Positions 35,907-44,454 of a stretch of DNA of 64,000 nucleotides are shown here, piece after piece. Source of the stretch: Aciduricibacillus chroicocephali (lineage in GTDB: Bacteria; Bacillota; Bacilli; Bacillales; Amphibacillaceae); contig NZ_CP129113.1 of NCBI RefSeq assembly GCF_030762805.1, forward strand, positions 2,432,001-2,496,000, read 5' to 3'. Positions within the stretch are counted from its first letter, which is position 1. Each line of letters starts with the position of its first letter. The translations under genes and the position numbers were made by a program. The notes below the pieces were generated by a model, which had not been told where the DNA came from, ran no database searches, and saw only the letters and a program-made list of their open reading frames with translations.

Positions 35907-36574
35907 GAAAGCTGATACCCCAATCCGCGCATTGTTTTGATTTCCCCTTCTTCTTGCGGCCAGTCTTCAAGAGCCTGGCGAATTCGTTTTACAGAGAGGT
36001 CGACTGCACGGTCGCTTCCGTCATAGTCCCAGCCCCATACATGTTCAATGAGCTCGTCCCTAGTGAAGGCGCGGTTAGGATTCTCGGCGAGGAAAAGGAG
36101 CAATGACATATCCCGTGGTGTCAGCTCAATTTCACGCCCTCCCAGTGAAATCCGCCGTGCGGCAAAATCTACTTGCAAACTGCCGAATGTCTTTAGATCT
36201 TTATCTTCAATGGCACTACGTCTGAGTACGGCTTGTACACGTGCCACGACTTCCACCGCTTCAAAAGGCTTCGCTATATAATCATCTGCCCCCTGTGAAA
36301 GACCGTCCACTCTGTATTCCACATCGCCAAGTGCCGTCAGCATAATGACAGGGCACTGTCCTTCCGCCCGAATATCCTCAAGAATTGCCCAACCATCACG
36401 ATGCGGCAACATGACGTCCAGCAGTACAAGGTCCGGATTCTCTTCATAAAAAGTCGGTAGTGCTCTTGCTCCATCTGCCACAAGAACCGTTTCATAACCC
36501 GCCTTTTCCAAATACACACGCAGTACTTGGCTAATCGCCATCTCATCTTCCACAATCATGACTTTCCCACTCAT
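35897..36574 (-). CDS. OmpR-family response regulator
   Basis: This 225-residue regulator has a receiver domain (EDE near residue 8, Asp in LVLLDVMLPHRDG near residue 51, Lys in DDYIAKPFEAVE near residue 100). The C-terminal winged helix contains FTRDELIEHVWGWDYDGSDR and ends MRGLGYQLS. The ATG at 36574 has GGGAGGTG before it; the ORF extends to 36607 without a ribosome site. It is partnered with the overlapping kinase and probably regulates the adjacent htrA-like gene. Confidence 0.88.
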   Translation of the reverse strand: MSGKVMIVEDEMAISQVLRVYLEKAGYETVLVADGARALPTFYEENPDLVLLDVMLPHRDGWAILEDIRAEGQCPVIMLTALGDVEYRVDGLSQGADDYIAKPFEAVEVVARVQAVLRRSAIEDKDLKTFGSLQVDFAARRISLGGREIELTPRDMSLLLFLAENPNRAFTRDELIEHVWGWDYDGSDRAVDLSVKRIRQALEDWPQEEGEIKTMRGLGYQLSCS

Positions 36575-36941
36575 CCGGACACCTCCCACAGACTCTTTTT
36601 CTGCCATTGTAGCATAGCTTCGTGTCAGGCTCGTGTCAGCATAAGGCTCTTAAAAAGGAAAGCGAGGTTGAGATAGAAGTGTTTTAGCCTCTAGAAAACC
36701 CGAACTGGGGCAAAGATAAAATTGCCCCAGTTCGGGTTTTTCGTTTTCGACTATAAATTCTCAAAAGTATTTTAGGGTAAGCCGCCGCTGCGAAAAGAAT
36801 GCTCGCTTTCACCCAAGGGCATAATTGCGACATCTGTTCAAGCTACCTTTTCAGTCGCTTTCTCAGTGTCTTTCTATACCTGTGGGCAAGCACTGAGCCA
36901 CTGTGGCGCAAGCGCCTCACTGTCTCAGCCTGCTTTACTAA
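36575..36941. other. Gene-free stretch with strong hairpins
   Basis: The region carries the regulator promoter, a very stable hairpin at 36695-36740, and a GC-rich remainder with partial inverted repeats near 36895-36930 (CTGAG...CTCAG enclosing GGCG-CAA-GCGCC). No ORF with a ribosome site was found. It may be the 3' end of the RDD/SppA transcript or a decayed gene. Confidence 0.4.
36695..36740. terminator. Long perfect terminator hairpin
   Basis: AAAACCCGAACTGGGGCAA pairs perfectly with its complement across an 8-nt loop, with T-rich tails on both strands. It probably ends the minus-strand RDD/SppA operon about 200 bp after the last stop. Confidence 0.8.
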
Positions 36942-37424
36942 TCACTTATTTGTATGAATGACACGTGTGTCCGCAATCATATCGTGTATGCCTTTTTTCC
37001 GTTCAGCGAATCCAACAACAATATAAAGCAGATTCGTAACAACAAGTACTCTATGAAGGAAACGGCCAACAATTTCACGAAAAACAAGGTCGCTCCAACT
37101 AGGCAAATTACCGTCTTTACGGATTACTTTTATACCAAAAATCATCTTCCCAAGCGTCTGACTGCTAAACTTCGTCATTAGCAGAAAATACAAGTAAAGT
37201 ACGATGGTCGAAATGACACCTGTCAATGTCCAAAAGCCAATCGTAAATTCTCTGCCTCCATTCGGAATGAATGGCAGCAGGATAATCCCGTTGATCGCGC
37301 CTACAATGATCAGATCGGTCACATACGCCCAGAACCGTATCCAAAAACCAGCATACCGCACTGGAACACGCGGGGGTTCCGGGGGAGCCGGCGCAACCGT
37401 ATATTGAATCACTTCTTCTGACAT
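36942..37424 (-). CDS. yteJ: RDD-family membrane protein, YteJ-like
   Basis: This 160-residue protein has an N-terminal Pro-rich cytoplasmic stretch (APAPPEPPRVPVR), then three to four helices with the RDD pattern: YAGFWIRFWAYVTDLIIVG near residue 28, GKMIFGIKVIRKDG near residue 105 and FREIVGRFLHR near residue 128. It starts 13 bp after sppA with GGAGGTG before the ATG, matching the B. subtilis sppA-yteJ pair, which protects against lantibiotics and other envelope stress. A start at 37463 is rejected because it lies inside sppA. Confidence 0.86.
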   Translation of the reverse strand: MSEEVIQYTVAPAPPEPPRVPVRYAGFWIRFWAYVTDLIIVGAINGIILLPFIPNGGREFTIGFWTLTGVISTIVLYLYFLLMTKFSSQTLGKMIFGIKVIRKDGNLPSWSDLVFREIVGRFLHRVLVVTNLLYIVVGFAERKKGIHDMIADTRVIHTNK

Positions 37425-37437
37425 GCCAGCACCTCCC

Positions 37438-38430
37438 TTATTCCGTATACAGATACATCGCACGCGGTGTTTTGGATTTATTCAAAATTTCCCGGATGCC
37501 GAAGAAATCACGCTCGGCACCGAATGCTTTCTGCATCGTCACGCCCGCCCATGAACCAAGGAATCCGCTGCCATCGTACTGGAAGACTTCAGCGCCCTTC
37601 ATCTTGTGATCCTTTTTCATAAGCGCGATTGTGTCGTCCAATGAACCGAGCTCATCAACGAGACCATTTTTCTTAGCTTGGAGACCCGTGTAAACCCTTC
37701 CATCACCAAGCTTGCGCACCTTGCTCTCGGACATGCCGCGGCCATCGACTATGACCTTGACGAACTCTCCGTACATCTGGTCAATTATTGTCTGCAAAAG
37801 ATCCCGCTCATCATTTGTCATCTTGCGTGTTGGAGACAGAATATCTTTATACTTGCCGCTCTTAATTGTATTGAAGTCAATTCCTAGATCATCTGCCAGT
37901 TTCGAGTAGTCCATAGTTTGCATAATGACACCGATTGATCCTGTAAGCGTGGAAGGGTGGGCGACGATTTTCTCAGCTGGAGCTGATACGTAGTAACCGC
38001 CTGATGCTGCTGTATTTCCCATCGAAACATAGACTGGCTTCTTATGCTTCTTCTGGATATCGACAACCTTGTCATGCACTTCCGCGCTCTCCATTACTCC
38101 GCCCCCTGGTGTATTGACCCGCATGATGATACCTCCGACTGTGTCATCCTCTGCTGCTGCATCCAGATACTTCAGCAGGCGCTTATGATTGTAGCCACTG
38201 GAGGAAAGGATACTTCCTTCTCCATCATCCTGAATGACTCCTTCGAGCGGAACGACAGCAATCCTCTTGTTCAGAGAGCCTTCCTTAATGACTTCTTCAG
38301 TGTATTCACTGTTCCAGCCTGCCACCATTTCATCCCAGTTCGTAGCCATTGATACAGTAGCCTGAGATATAAGGGAAACAATTAGAAGCAGGAAAGCAAT
38401 TCCCAATGCAGCCCAACGTTTTTTGCTCAT
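37438..38430 (-). CDS. sppA: Signal peptide peptidase SppA
   Basis: This 330-residue membrane-anchored Ser/Lys protease degrades cleaved signal peptides. An N-terminal anchor (RWAALGIAFLLLIVSLI) is followed by an S49 domain with IIMRVNTPGGGVMESAEV near residue 95, the catalytic Ser in NTAASGGYYVSAPA near residue 148, TLTGSIGVIM, and GRVYTGLQAKKNGLVDELG near residue 255. GGGGAG lies 11 bp before the ATG at 38430. It is flanked on both sides by RDD-family genes on the same strand. Confidence 0.92.
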   Translation of the reverse strand: MSKKRWAALGIAFLLLIVSLISQATVSMATNWDEMVAGWNSEYTEEVIKEGSLNKRIAVVPLEGVIQDDGEGSILSSSGYNHKRLLKYLDAAAEDDTVGGIIMRVNTPGGGVMESAEVHDKVVDIQKKHKKPVYVSMGNTAASGGYYVSAPAEKIVAHPSTLTGSIGVIMQTMDYSKLADDLGIDFNTIKSGKYKDILSPTRKMTNDERDLLQTIIDQMYGEFVKVIVDGRGMSESKVRKLGDGRVYTGLQAKKNGLVDELGSLDDTIALMKKDHKMKGAEVFQYDGSGFLGSWAGVTMQKAFGAERDFFGIREILNKSKTPRAMYLYTE

Positions 38431-38499
38431 ATGTATGAATACTCCCCTCTCTAAAAAACCTGCCACTCTTGAATTCAAGAATGACAGGCATTCCATAAC

Positions 38500-38976
38500 T
38501 TATTCGTATAGAACCGGTTCTTCTTCCTTCTTTTCATCTCTGTAAACGACTCGTGTGCCGCAAATCATATCATGCAAAGCTTTCTTCTCTCGATTCCAGC
38601 CTGCGATCATATAACCGATCATAAGTGGAATGGCCGACAAAATCTGTGCGAAATATCGACCAATTGACTTGCCGATGCCAATCTGAGTCATATCCTTATT
38701 CAGTACTTGAATACGGCAAATGAGTTTACCAGGTGACCCTCTGAAATGAGTAGCTGTGAAGATAATGATGAAGATAATAGCATATAGCAAAGATACAGAA
38801 AAGCTAGTTAACGGTAACCCTATCGGTTCACCGGTAGGATCAACAAGTTCACCTATCAACATCTGTTTTTCGCCAATAATAGCTGTAACAATTGCAGCGA
38901 GTACATTACTGAAGATCCCATCCAGAAATGCAGCTAGAAGGCGTATCCAAAATCCTGCTGGTTTGTAAGTTACCAT
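38500..38976 (-). CDS. RDD-family membrane protein
   Basis: This 158-residue RDD protein has AGFWIRLLAAFLDGIFSNVLA at the N-terminus, then GSPGKLICRIQVLNKDM near residue 83, and IGRYFAQILSAIPLMIGY near residue 105. It is the first gene of an RDD-sppA-RDD operon and resembles the downstream RDD protein only at the family level. AAAGGAGG precedes the ATG. RDD proteins are small transporters or SppA accessory factors; the substrate is unknown. Confidence 0.82.
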   Translation of the reverse strand: MVTYKPAGFWIRLLAAFLDGIFSNVLAAIVTAIIGEKQMLIGELVDPTGEPIGLPLTSFSVSLLYAIIFIIIFTATHFRGSPGKLICRIQVLNKDMTQIGIGKSIGRYFAQILSAIPLMIGYMIAGWNREKKALHDMICGTRVVYRDEKKEEEPVLYE

Positions 38977-39098
38977 ATGTTTCTCCTCCTTTTAGCAGAA
39001 TACTAACACACACATCCCATTACCTCCGTTATAACAGAATATTCCTGTTAATTCAATTCATTCTAGAATTTTCATTATCTCGTTTACCTATAAATAAA

Positions 39099-39140
39099 AC
39101 AAAGGGACGTCTTCTCTTTATTGAGAAGACGTCCCTTTGT
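39099..39140. terminator. Long perfect hairpin downstream of brnQ
   Basis: ACAAAGGGACGTCTTCTC pairs with its complement across a 6-nt loop; TTTGTTTTATTT follows on the minus strand. It lies about 140 bp after the brnQ stop in a stretch of about 300 bp that has no gene. Confidence 0.8.
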
Positions 39141-39280
39141 TCCCGGTTAAGTTGGGATTCTGCTGTTTTCTTCGTTTATTCTACTGTTCTATAAGTTTTT
39201 TGTAACACTTTTCCGTTGGATTCTAACACTATTGCCAAGAATTCAGCCTTTTCCAGTAATAAGACTGAATCAGACTAATA

Positions 39281-40627
39281 CTAGACCGCATCTTCAGCCG
39301 AAACTCGTTCAGCAGTATGCTCTTCCATTTCTCGAGGAATCATCAGACCGAAAATAGCACCTGCCGCAAGTCCGATTAGTCCAGGAAGCACCCATTCCAA
39401 ACCATAGGAGGAGAGGGGCATCGCTTCACGAATCGTATCAAAGATTCCAAGATTAAGACCTGCAGCATGCAAACCGCCAAGCAGTGCAAATACGCCAGTG
39501 AATAGAATTGTCGTCGCATAAGCAATACGCATATTACGGAACAAGCCGCTGCAGAATGTTAGGACGACAAGCATGATTGTAATTGGATATGCCGTTACAA
39601 GGAATGGCACAGATACTTTCAAAATTTGTGCAAGTCCCATATTGGCAAGCAGGAAACCGATCAAGGAAACACCAAAAGCGACCTGTTTATGACTCGCCCA
39701 AGAGATTAATTTCGAGAAATATTGGCCGCATGCCGAGACAAGCCCGGCTACCGATGTGAGGCAAGCCATAAGGAACATGAGCCCGAGAATGATCTTCCCA
39801 GCAGGACCGAACAACGTCTGTGCCATTGCCGAGAGTAGTGAAGTCCCTGCTGCGAATTCACCCGCCGCTCCCATTCGCGCACCGCTCATGCCAAGGAAAA
39901 TATAAACGAATGAAAGAAGCACACCAGCAACGAGGCTGGCCAGAATCATATTGATGCGCAACTGCTTTTTGGACTCTACACCTTTATCCTGGATTGCTGT
40001 TAAGATAACAATGCCGAACGCAAGGGCAGCAAGGGCATCCATCGTATTATAGCCATCAAGGAAACCGGCAAAATAAGCACCTGAACTGTAAGCTTGATCA
40101 GGAGCCTGTGTTGGCGCACCAAGATGCGTAAGGGCCACCACACAAAGAATAATCATGACGCCAAGCAATGCCGGGGCCATCCAGCGCCCCATATACTTGT
40201 CCATCTTCTCCGGCTTAAGCGCAATAAGAAATACGAGAGTAAAGAACACAAAGGTGAAAATCCCGAGTCCAAGCGTCATATGAGCCGGATTTTTGATAAA
40301 GGGTGCCGCCGCCATCTCAAAAGCGACCGTTGCATTACGCGGGATTGCAAGGAGCGGCCCAATGCAAAGATAAACGAGTACAATGAATATCGTGGCAAAC
40401 TTAGGATGTACACGGCTGCCTATTGTCCGAATGCCACCCTCAACGAGTGAAATTGCGAATAAGACAGCAAAAGGAAGGCCAACTCCGGTTGTAATAAAAC
40501 CTATAATCGCCGGCCAGAACGAAGTCCCTGCCTGTGCACCAAGCATCGGCGGGAATATTAGGTTACCTGCTCCGAAGAACATGGAAAACAGCATGAAACC
40601 GATGAAAAGGGTATCCCTTTTTTTCAT
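39281..40627 (-). CDS. brnQ: Branched-chain amino acid:cation symporter BrnQ
   Basis: This 448-residue secondary transporter has about twelve helices. LIVCS-family hallmarks are FIGFMLFSMFFGAGNLIFPP at the N-terminus and QAGTSFWPAIIGFITTGVGLP near residue 32. ALAALAFGIVILTAI is near residue 200 and SACGQYFSKLI near residue 300. It imports Leu, Ile and Val with Na+ or H+. It complements the Liv ABC importer at the window start. A leader with a hairpin and T-run precedes it. Confidence 0.93.
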   Translation of the reverse strand: MKKRDTLFIGFMLFSMFFGAGNLIFPPMLGAQAGTSFWPAIIGFITTGVGLPFAVLFAISLVEGGIRTIGSRVHPKFATIFIVLVYLCIGPLLAIPRNATVAFEMAAAPFIKNPAHMTLGLGIFTFVFFTLVFLIALKPEKMDKYMGRWMAPALLGVMIILCVVALTHLGAPTQAPDQAYSSGAYFAGFLDGYNTMDALAALAFGIVILTAIQDKGVESKKQLRINMILASLVAGVLLSFVYIFLGMSGARMGAAGEFAAGTSLLSAMAQTLFGPAGKIILGLMFLMACLTSVAGLVSACGQYFSKLISWASHKQVAFGVSLIGFLLANMGLAQILKVSVPFLVTAYPITIMLVVLTFCSGLFRNMRIAYATTILFTGVFALLGGLHAAGLNLGIFDTIREAMPLSSYGLEWVLPGLIGLAAGAIFGLMIPREMEEHTAERVSAEDAV

Positions 40628-40657
40628 GATGTATATTCTCTCCTTCTCTAAATAAAA

Positions 40658-40758
40658 AAGTCCGTTTTTGACATGGAAAAACGGACTTGTAGAATACTTG
40701 ATTTGTGATTGAATTTTTTCTTAATTCATATAGTACACAACGTCTTGGAGAGGGTCAA
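40658..40758 (-). promoter_or_regulatory. brnQ promoter and leader with terminator-like attenuator
   Basis: On the minus strand TTGACC (40758-40753), 17 bp, TACTAT (40735-40730) form a promoter about 100 bp before brnQ. Inside the leader, AAGTCCGTTTTT pairs with AAAAACGGACTT (40658-40688) and is followed by TTTTTTATTT, an intrinsic terminator 20 bp before the ribosome site. The leader is too short for a T-box and I see no leader peptide, so the effector is unknown. Confidence 0.6.
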
Positions 40759-40881
40759 TGCAGTTACAAATAGTAAGTAAATTTTAAATAATCATTTTAA
40801 TCAATCATAGAAAAACTTGTAATCTAATAGTGTGGAAAACGGCGATCATGGAGATAATAGGAAGGTCATTAAAAGGGGGAT

Positions 40882-41568
40882 ATGATGTTGGAATATGCTT
40901 TTATTACAATTAAACTCCTTACCGGATTCATTCTATTATTCTTCCTTGTTCATATAGTTGGCAAGAAAATGATCAAACAGATTACGCCTTTCCATTTCAT
41001 CTCGGCTATCGTATTGAGCGAACTTATCGGTGATGCCACTTACAATAAAGGAGTATCGGTATTCCAGATTGCATTTGCAATCCTTTTCTGGGGTGTGATC
41101 CTATTTGTCATCGAGTGGGTGGCAATGCATTTAACAAAGTTCAGACGGTTCGCAGAAGGGGAACCTTCGATGCTCATTGAGGATGGTGTGGTCAATTTCT
41201 CCACACTCAAAAGTTGCCGCATGAACTTGAGTCAGCTGCAAAGCATGCTTCGTCAGAGCGAAACATTCTCCATTAGAGAAGTCGCCTATTGCTTCCTGGA
41301 ACCGAATGGATCTCTCAGCATCATGAAGAAGCCGACATATCAAAAAACGGTACAGCAAGACTTCTCCATGCCATTTAAAAAAGCCGAGCTGCCTCTCGCT
41401 TTAATTCGGGATGGAATCCTCATTCCGAAGAATCTTGAAGAGCTTGGCAAAGATGAAGCATGGCTTCATCAGCAGCTTTACAAACAGAATATCCAAAGCA
41501 TCGGAGAAGTCATTTTTGCGGACTGGGCAGAGAATAGTCTCTACGCAATTCGATATACTTCCAGTTGA
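40882..41568 (+). CDS. DUF421 membrane protein (YetF/YdfR type)
   Basis: This 228-residue protein has three N-terminal helices (about residues 8-85) and a cytoplasmic alpha/beta domain. Family motifs are QITPFHFISAIVLSELIG near residue 35, GEPSMLIEDGVVN near residue 93 and ALIRDGILIPKNLEELG near residue 173. Relatives such as YetF are spore or vegetative membrane proteins with unclear roles, some linked to stress or ion homeostasis. AAAAGGGGGA lies 1-2 bp from the first of two adjacent ATGs. Confidence 0.85.
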   Translation: MMLEYAFITIKLLTGFILLFFLVHIVGKKMIKQITPFHFISAIVLSELIGDATYNKGVSVFQIAFAILFWGVILFVIEWVAMHLTKFRRFAEGEPSMLIEDGVVNFSTLKSCRMNLSQLQSMLRQSETFSIREVAYCFLEPNGSLSIMKKPTYQKTVQQDFSMPFKKAELPLALIRDGILIPKNLEELGKDEAWLHQQLYKQNIQSIGEVIFADWAENSLYAIRYTSS

Positions 41569-41625
41569 ACAGCTCCACCTGTTAACAGGAAACGTGCTAT
41601 AATCAGCAAAAAGGAGGCTGCTCCG

Positions 41626-42252
41626 ATGAACGGTTTTGCTCATAGTGCTATTGGTTTCGGTGTCGGGTTTGCGATTGCTGAGACTTCCGCCGCCAGTCCA
41701 TTCGAAACAGTTCTGCTCATCAGCGCAGGCAGCCTGTCCGCGCTCGTTCCGGATCTTGACATCAATGGCAAACTGACAAATAGAATGACTTTGCCCCACC
41801 AGTTTTTAAAAACTATTACGACAGTTGCCGGCTGTCTTATCATCTACTTGACGCTTACCCATGTACTGCAAATCGAAATGTGGCAAGGAATTGGCCTTGG
41901 TGTAGCTCTAATCGGTACAGCTCAGTGGATCTCGAAACGCTTCATGCTATCTATCACCGGTATGCTCATCATCGCTGCCGGACTATTTATAAGTAAAATC
42001 TGGCTAACGCTATTTGGAGCCTATGTACTTATCGCCAGTTTTCTATCTCATCGCACCTATACCCACAGCTTGCTCGGACTTGGTACATTTGCCTGCATTG
42101 CCTGGCTCTTTTCCCGTGATATGAACATGAATGACCTCTTTTTCGCTTGTTCATTCGGTTATGCCAGCCATCTGCTCGCTGATATGAGATGGGTACCTGG
42201 GAATAAAAAGGGGATTAAGCTCTTTCTCCCGCTGAGCAAAAAGAGCTTCTGA
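41626..42252 (+). CDS. YdjM/DUF457-like membrane-bound metal-dependent hydrolase
   Basis: This 208-residue polytopic protein has metal-ligand motifs of the YdjM family: NGFAHSAIGFGVG at the N-terminus, SLSALVPDLDI near residue 38, and SHRTYTHSLLGLG near residue 144 with the His cluster. FGYASHLLADMRW near residue 182 has a further His and Asp. Members are predicted membrane phosphatases or hydrolases without a proven substrate. AAAAGGAGG lies before the ATG. It lies 57 bp after the DUF421 gene and is possibly co-transcribed. Confidence 0.83.
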   Translation: MNGFAHSAIGFGVGFAIAETSAASPFETVLLISAGSLSALVPDLDINGKLTNRMTLPHQFLKTITTVAGCLIIYLTLTHVLQIEMWQGIGLGVALIGTAQWISKRFMLSITGMLIIAAGLFISKIWLTLFGAYVLIASFLSHRTYTHSLLGLGTFACIAWLFSRDMNMNDLFFACSFGYASHLLADMRWVPGNKKGIKLFLPLSKKSF

Positions 42253-42377
42253 CTGGACATTGTTCAAAAAAACCGCCAAAAATAGGCATATATCCCCTAT
42301 CTTTGCCAATTTCCCTATGAGATAATGGGTTACAGCTCCACAAGAAGAGCTGAATGCAAAGCGGGGAGTGAGGATTT

Positions 42378-42569
42378 ATGTTCGTACTCACACGCACCAG
42401 AGGCAAGATGACAGAAATGCTTAAAGACTCAAGCAGTCCGTTCAAAAAGGTGTTTGCCTCGTATTCAGACGCACAGTTACTCGCCAATCAATTAAACAGC
42501 CACTTGACAAGCACTACGCTATGGGAAGTGGAACAATTATCATATAGCCAAAAATCAAGCCTCGATTGA
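42378..42569 (+). CDS. Small hypothetical protein
   Basis: This 63-residue soluble protein (MFVLTRTRGKMTEMLKDSSS...) has GGGGAGTGAGG before the ATG. No family is recognised. It contains a likely amphipathic helix (YSDAQLLANQLNSHL). The last codons run into the downstream terminator. Confidence 0.6.
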   Translation: MFVLTRTRGKMTEMLKDSSSPFKKVFASYSDAQLLANQLNSHLTSTTLWEVEQLSYSQKSSLD

Positions 42570-42586
42570 CGTGTGGCTTGATTTTT
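42551..42586. terminator. Terminator overlapping the ends of two convergent genes
   Basis: AAAATCAAGCC pairs with GGCTTGATTTT, followed by T residues. It covers the last codons of the 63-residue gene and touches the stop of the zinc-ribbon gene. Confidence 0.82.
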
Positions 42587-43161
42587 TATGTATATGCAAA
42601 GAAAATCAGATATCCGAGAAGGACGAGCAATCCATAGAAAATCCCACTGTCCGATGTCCCTCCGACTTCACAGATTTCTTCAGTGCGGGCACGTTCATCA
42701 TATGTCTTGTTCAAAATGCAGGAAATCTGACGCTCCGCATGATGTTTGTATAGTGTATTCCCCCTCCATCCGAAGAAAATTGCTGTCGCTAAGCCGGCGA
42801 GAATGTCTGGAATGCCAGGTAGATGTCCGAACACCATCATAAGAATGGCATCAGCAACGATCAGGACCCCAAAGACAAGCAACAGATTGCGATACATTTT
42901 CCGGTAGCCAAGCCAAAATGGTGCCACAAAAAACGCCGCCCAGTTCCAGCTATTTCTCTTCTGCCAATTCTTGAGATAGTAATTCTCATTCTTCTCTAGA
43001 AAGAGCAGAAGATGAGCCTGCTCAGGAGCCTGCTTCGGGACTTGTTTACCTGCCTGCATATCTTCGAGTTGTCCCGCATATTCACTGAGATTCTCACCAC
43101 AGAAAGGGCAGAAATTTGCCCCCTCAATCGTCATTCGTCCGCAATTCGGACAGTAATTCAT
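42586..43161 (-). CDS. Zinc-ribbon plus DUF2628 membrane protein, copy 1
   Basis: This 191-residue protein starts with a double CxxC zinc ribbon (YCPNCGRMTIEGANFCPFCG), then a linker. A DUF2628-like core follows: YYLKNWQKRNSWNWAAFFVA, PFWLGYRKMYRN, and FFGWRGNTLYKHHAERQI near residue 130, with about three helices. It is a clear paralogue of the protein at 43753-44340. GAGGAG precedes the ATG at 43161. It forms one operon with the two genes upstream. The family function is unknown. Confidence 0.78.
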   Translation of the reverse strand: MNYCPNCGRMTIEGANFCPFCGENLSEYAGQLEDMQAGKQVPKQAPEQAHLLLFLEKNENYYLKNWQKRNSWNWAAFFVAPFWLGYRKMYRNLLLVFGVLIVADAILMMVFGHLPGIPDILAGLATAIFFGWRGNTLYKHHAERQISCILNKTYDERARTEEICEVGGTSDSGIFYGLLVLLGYLIFFAYT

Positions 43162-43175
43162 GCTGCATCCGCTCC

Positions 43176-43724
43176 TCAATGCCCTTCCTTCTTTCCAGCC
43201 TTTGGCCAGATGAAATACGAAACGGAAATGGCATTGTCAATTATTACTATGATTCCCCAAACTTTAAGCGTCGCAAACAGATCTGCGCTTTTCTCTGAAT
43301 TCCCGACAATCCAGACCATAATAAACAGGAGCAGAGCCCCGATGCAATATGCCAGCACATGCTTCAGCGAACTTTTCATGGAATGACGTGCATACGTATA
43401 TCCTGTACGCTTAATCGGCCGCTCTCCTTCCCTCTTAATATAGTATCGGAAACGCTCATCAGCCCAACGAATCATGTCCTTCCCGTACACAACGGAAATA
43501 GCAATGTACAATGGAGCAATCGAATGCGCAATCGTTGGAGTCGCCCCCTGATAGATATCGATCCCTGTCACAATTAATAGAATGAGATCAAGAACCGGAG
43601 TCATCGCCAACAAAACGAGCCCCGCACGCTTCATCCCAAAAATATACCGGGCGACGAGTCCTCCAAGAATGAATACCCAGAAGCCGATTTCACAAGCAAC
43701 AATTGCCCAAGCTATGAAATTCAA
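43176..43724 (-). CDS. Hypothetical membrane protein in the zinc-ribbon cluster
   Basis: This 182-residue protein has about six helices with a basic central loop (FRYYIKREGERPIKRTGYTY near residue 95). It may belong to a Bacillus family of short membrane proteins of unknown role; I cannot name it with confidence. It is sandwiched between two paralogous zinc-ribbon genes and is separated by 14 and 28 bp, so the three share a transcript. Confidence 0.7.
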   Translation of the reverse strand: MNFIAWAIVACEIGFWVFILGGLVARYIFGMKRAGLVLLAMTPVLDLILLIVTGIDIYQGATPTIAHSIAPLYIAISVVYGKDMIRWADERFRYYIKREGERPIKRTGYTYARHSMKSSLKHVLAYCIGALLLFIMVWIVGNSEKSADLFATLKVWGIIVIIDNAISVSYFIWPKAGKKEGH

Positions 43725-43752
43725 CGGACAGCCGCCTCCTTAAATAGATACT

Positions 43753-44340
43753 TCAAAAAGTAAATCCCGTCATCACTTCAACTATTGCAAAATAAGCAAT
43801 TAATATTAAAAATGCATAAAGAATTCCAAAAGCATTCGTTCCACCTGCAGCTTCAATTTTTCTCAGTTGATTGCTTCCAGGTTCTGTCACAGCTTCTATT
43901 TCAGATATTTTTCGTTTCATATGCTTTCGATACAAATCATTCCCTCGTAACCCGAAGAAAATCGCTGCACCCATGCCAAGTGCGTTGTTTAAAGAATCCT
44001 CATTAAAACCGGATATCCGAAGCATCATAATATCGAATAAAATATAGATTCCAAATAATATGAATATCAGCTTATACATTTTCCTGTATCCAAGCCAAAA
44101 AGGAGCGAAGAAAAAGGCAACCCAGTTCCAGCTGTTTTCCTTCTTCCACTTATTGAAATAATACTCCTGATTGGAGCGTACAAAATAAAACTGCTTTCCA
44201 TGCTCAGACGTATGTACACTTTCAGCACTTGCTGAAATCTCCTCAATCGGCGCTTGCTCGTTTACTCCGACCGCCTCTCCACATTTCGGACAGAATTTCG
44301 CTTGCTCCAATAGCTCAACTCCACATTCTTCACAGTACAT
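43753..44340 (-). CDS. Zinc-ribbon plus DUF2628 membrane protein, copy 2
   Basis: This 195-residue protein has a CxxC...CxxC ribbon (MYCEECGVELLEQAKFCPKC), then the DUF2628-like stretch YYFNKWKKENSWNWVAFFFA, PFWLGYRKMYK and FFGLRGNDLYRKHMKRKI. It is first in its operon. It shares most of the core with copy 1, so the two arose by duplication, with one unrelated gene lying between them. Confidence 0.8.
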   Translation of the reverse strand: MYCEECGVELLEQAKFCPKCGEAVGVNEQAPIEEISASAESVHTSEHGKQFYFVRSNQEYYFNKWKKENSWNWVAFFFAPFWLGYRKMYKLIFILFGIYILFDIMMLRISGFNEDSLNNALGMGAAIFFGLRGNDLYRKHMKRKISEIEAVTEPGSNQLRKIEAAGGTNAFGILYAFLILIAYFAIVEVMTGFTF

Positions 44341-44454
44341 CCTTACTCCGCTCCTCTCTAAAGATTTAGATTAAGGGGATATCTGTTTAATTATACTAAT
44401 GTTATGATGGAAAGGAACCTTTTCCAAAAAAATTCAATTAAGGGAGTGTATAGC

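Noticed and set aside
40712-40728. CodY box near the brnQ promoter
   Set aside because: The best match to AATTTTCWGAAAATT has about four mismatches, too weak to call.
40690-40880. T-box leader upstream of brnQ
   Set aside because: The leader is only about 95 nt and lacks the T-box sequence and specifier stem; only a terminator hairpin is present.
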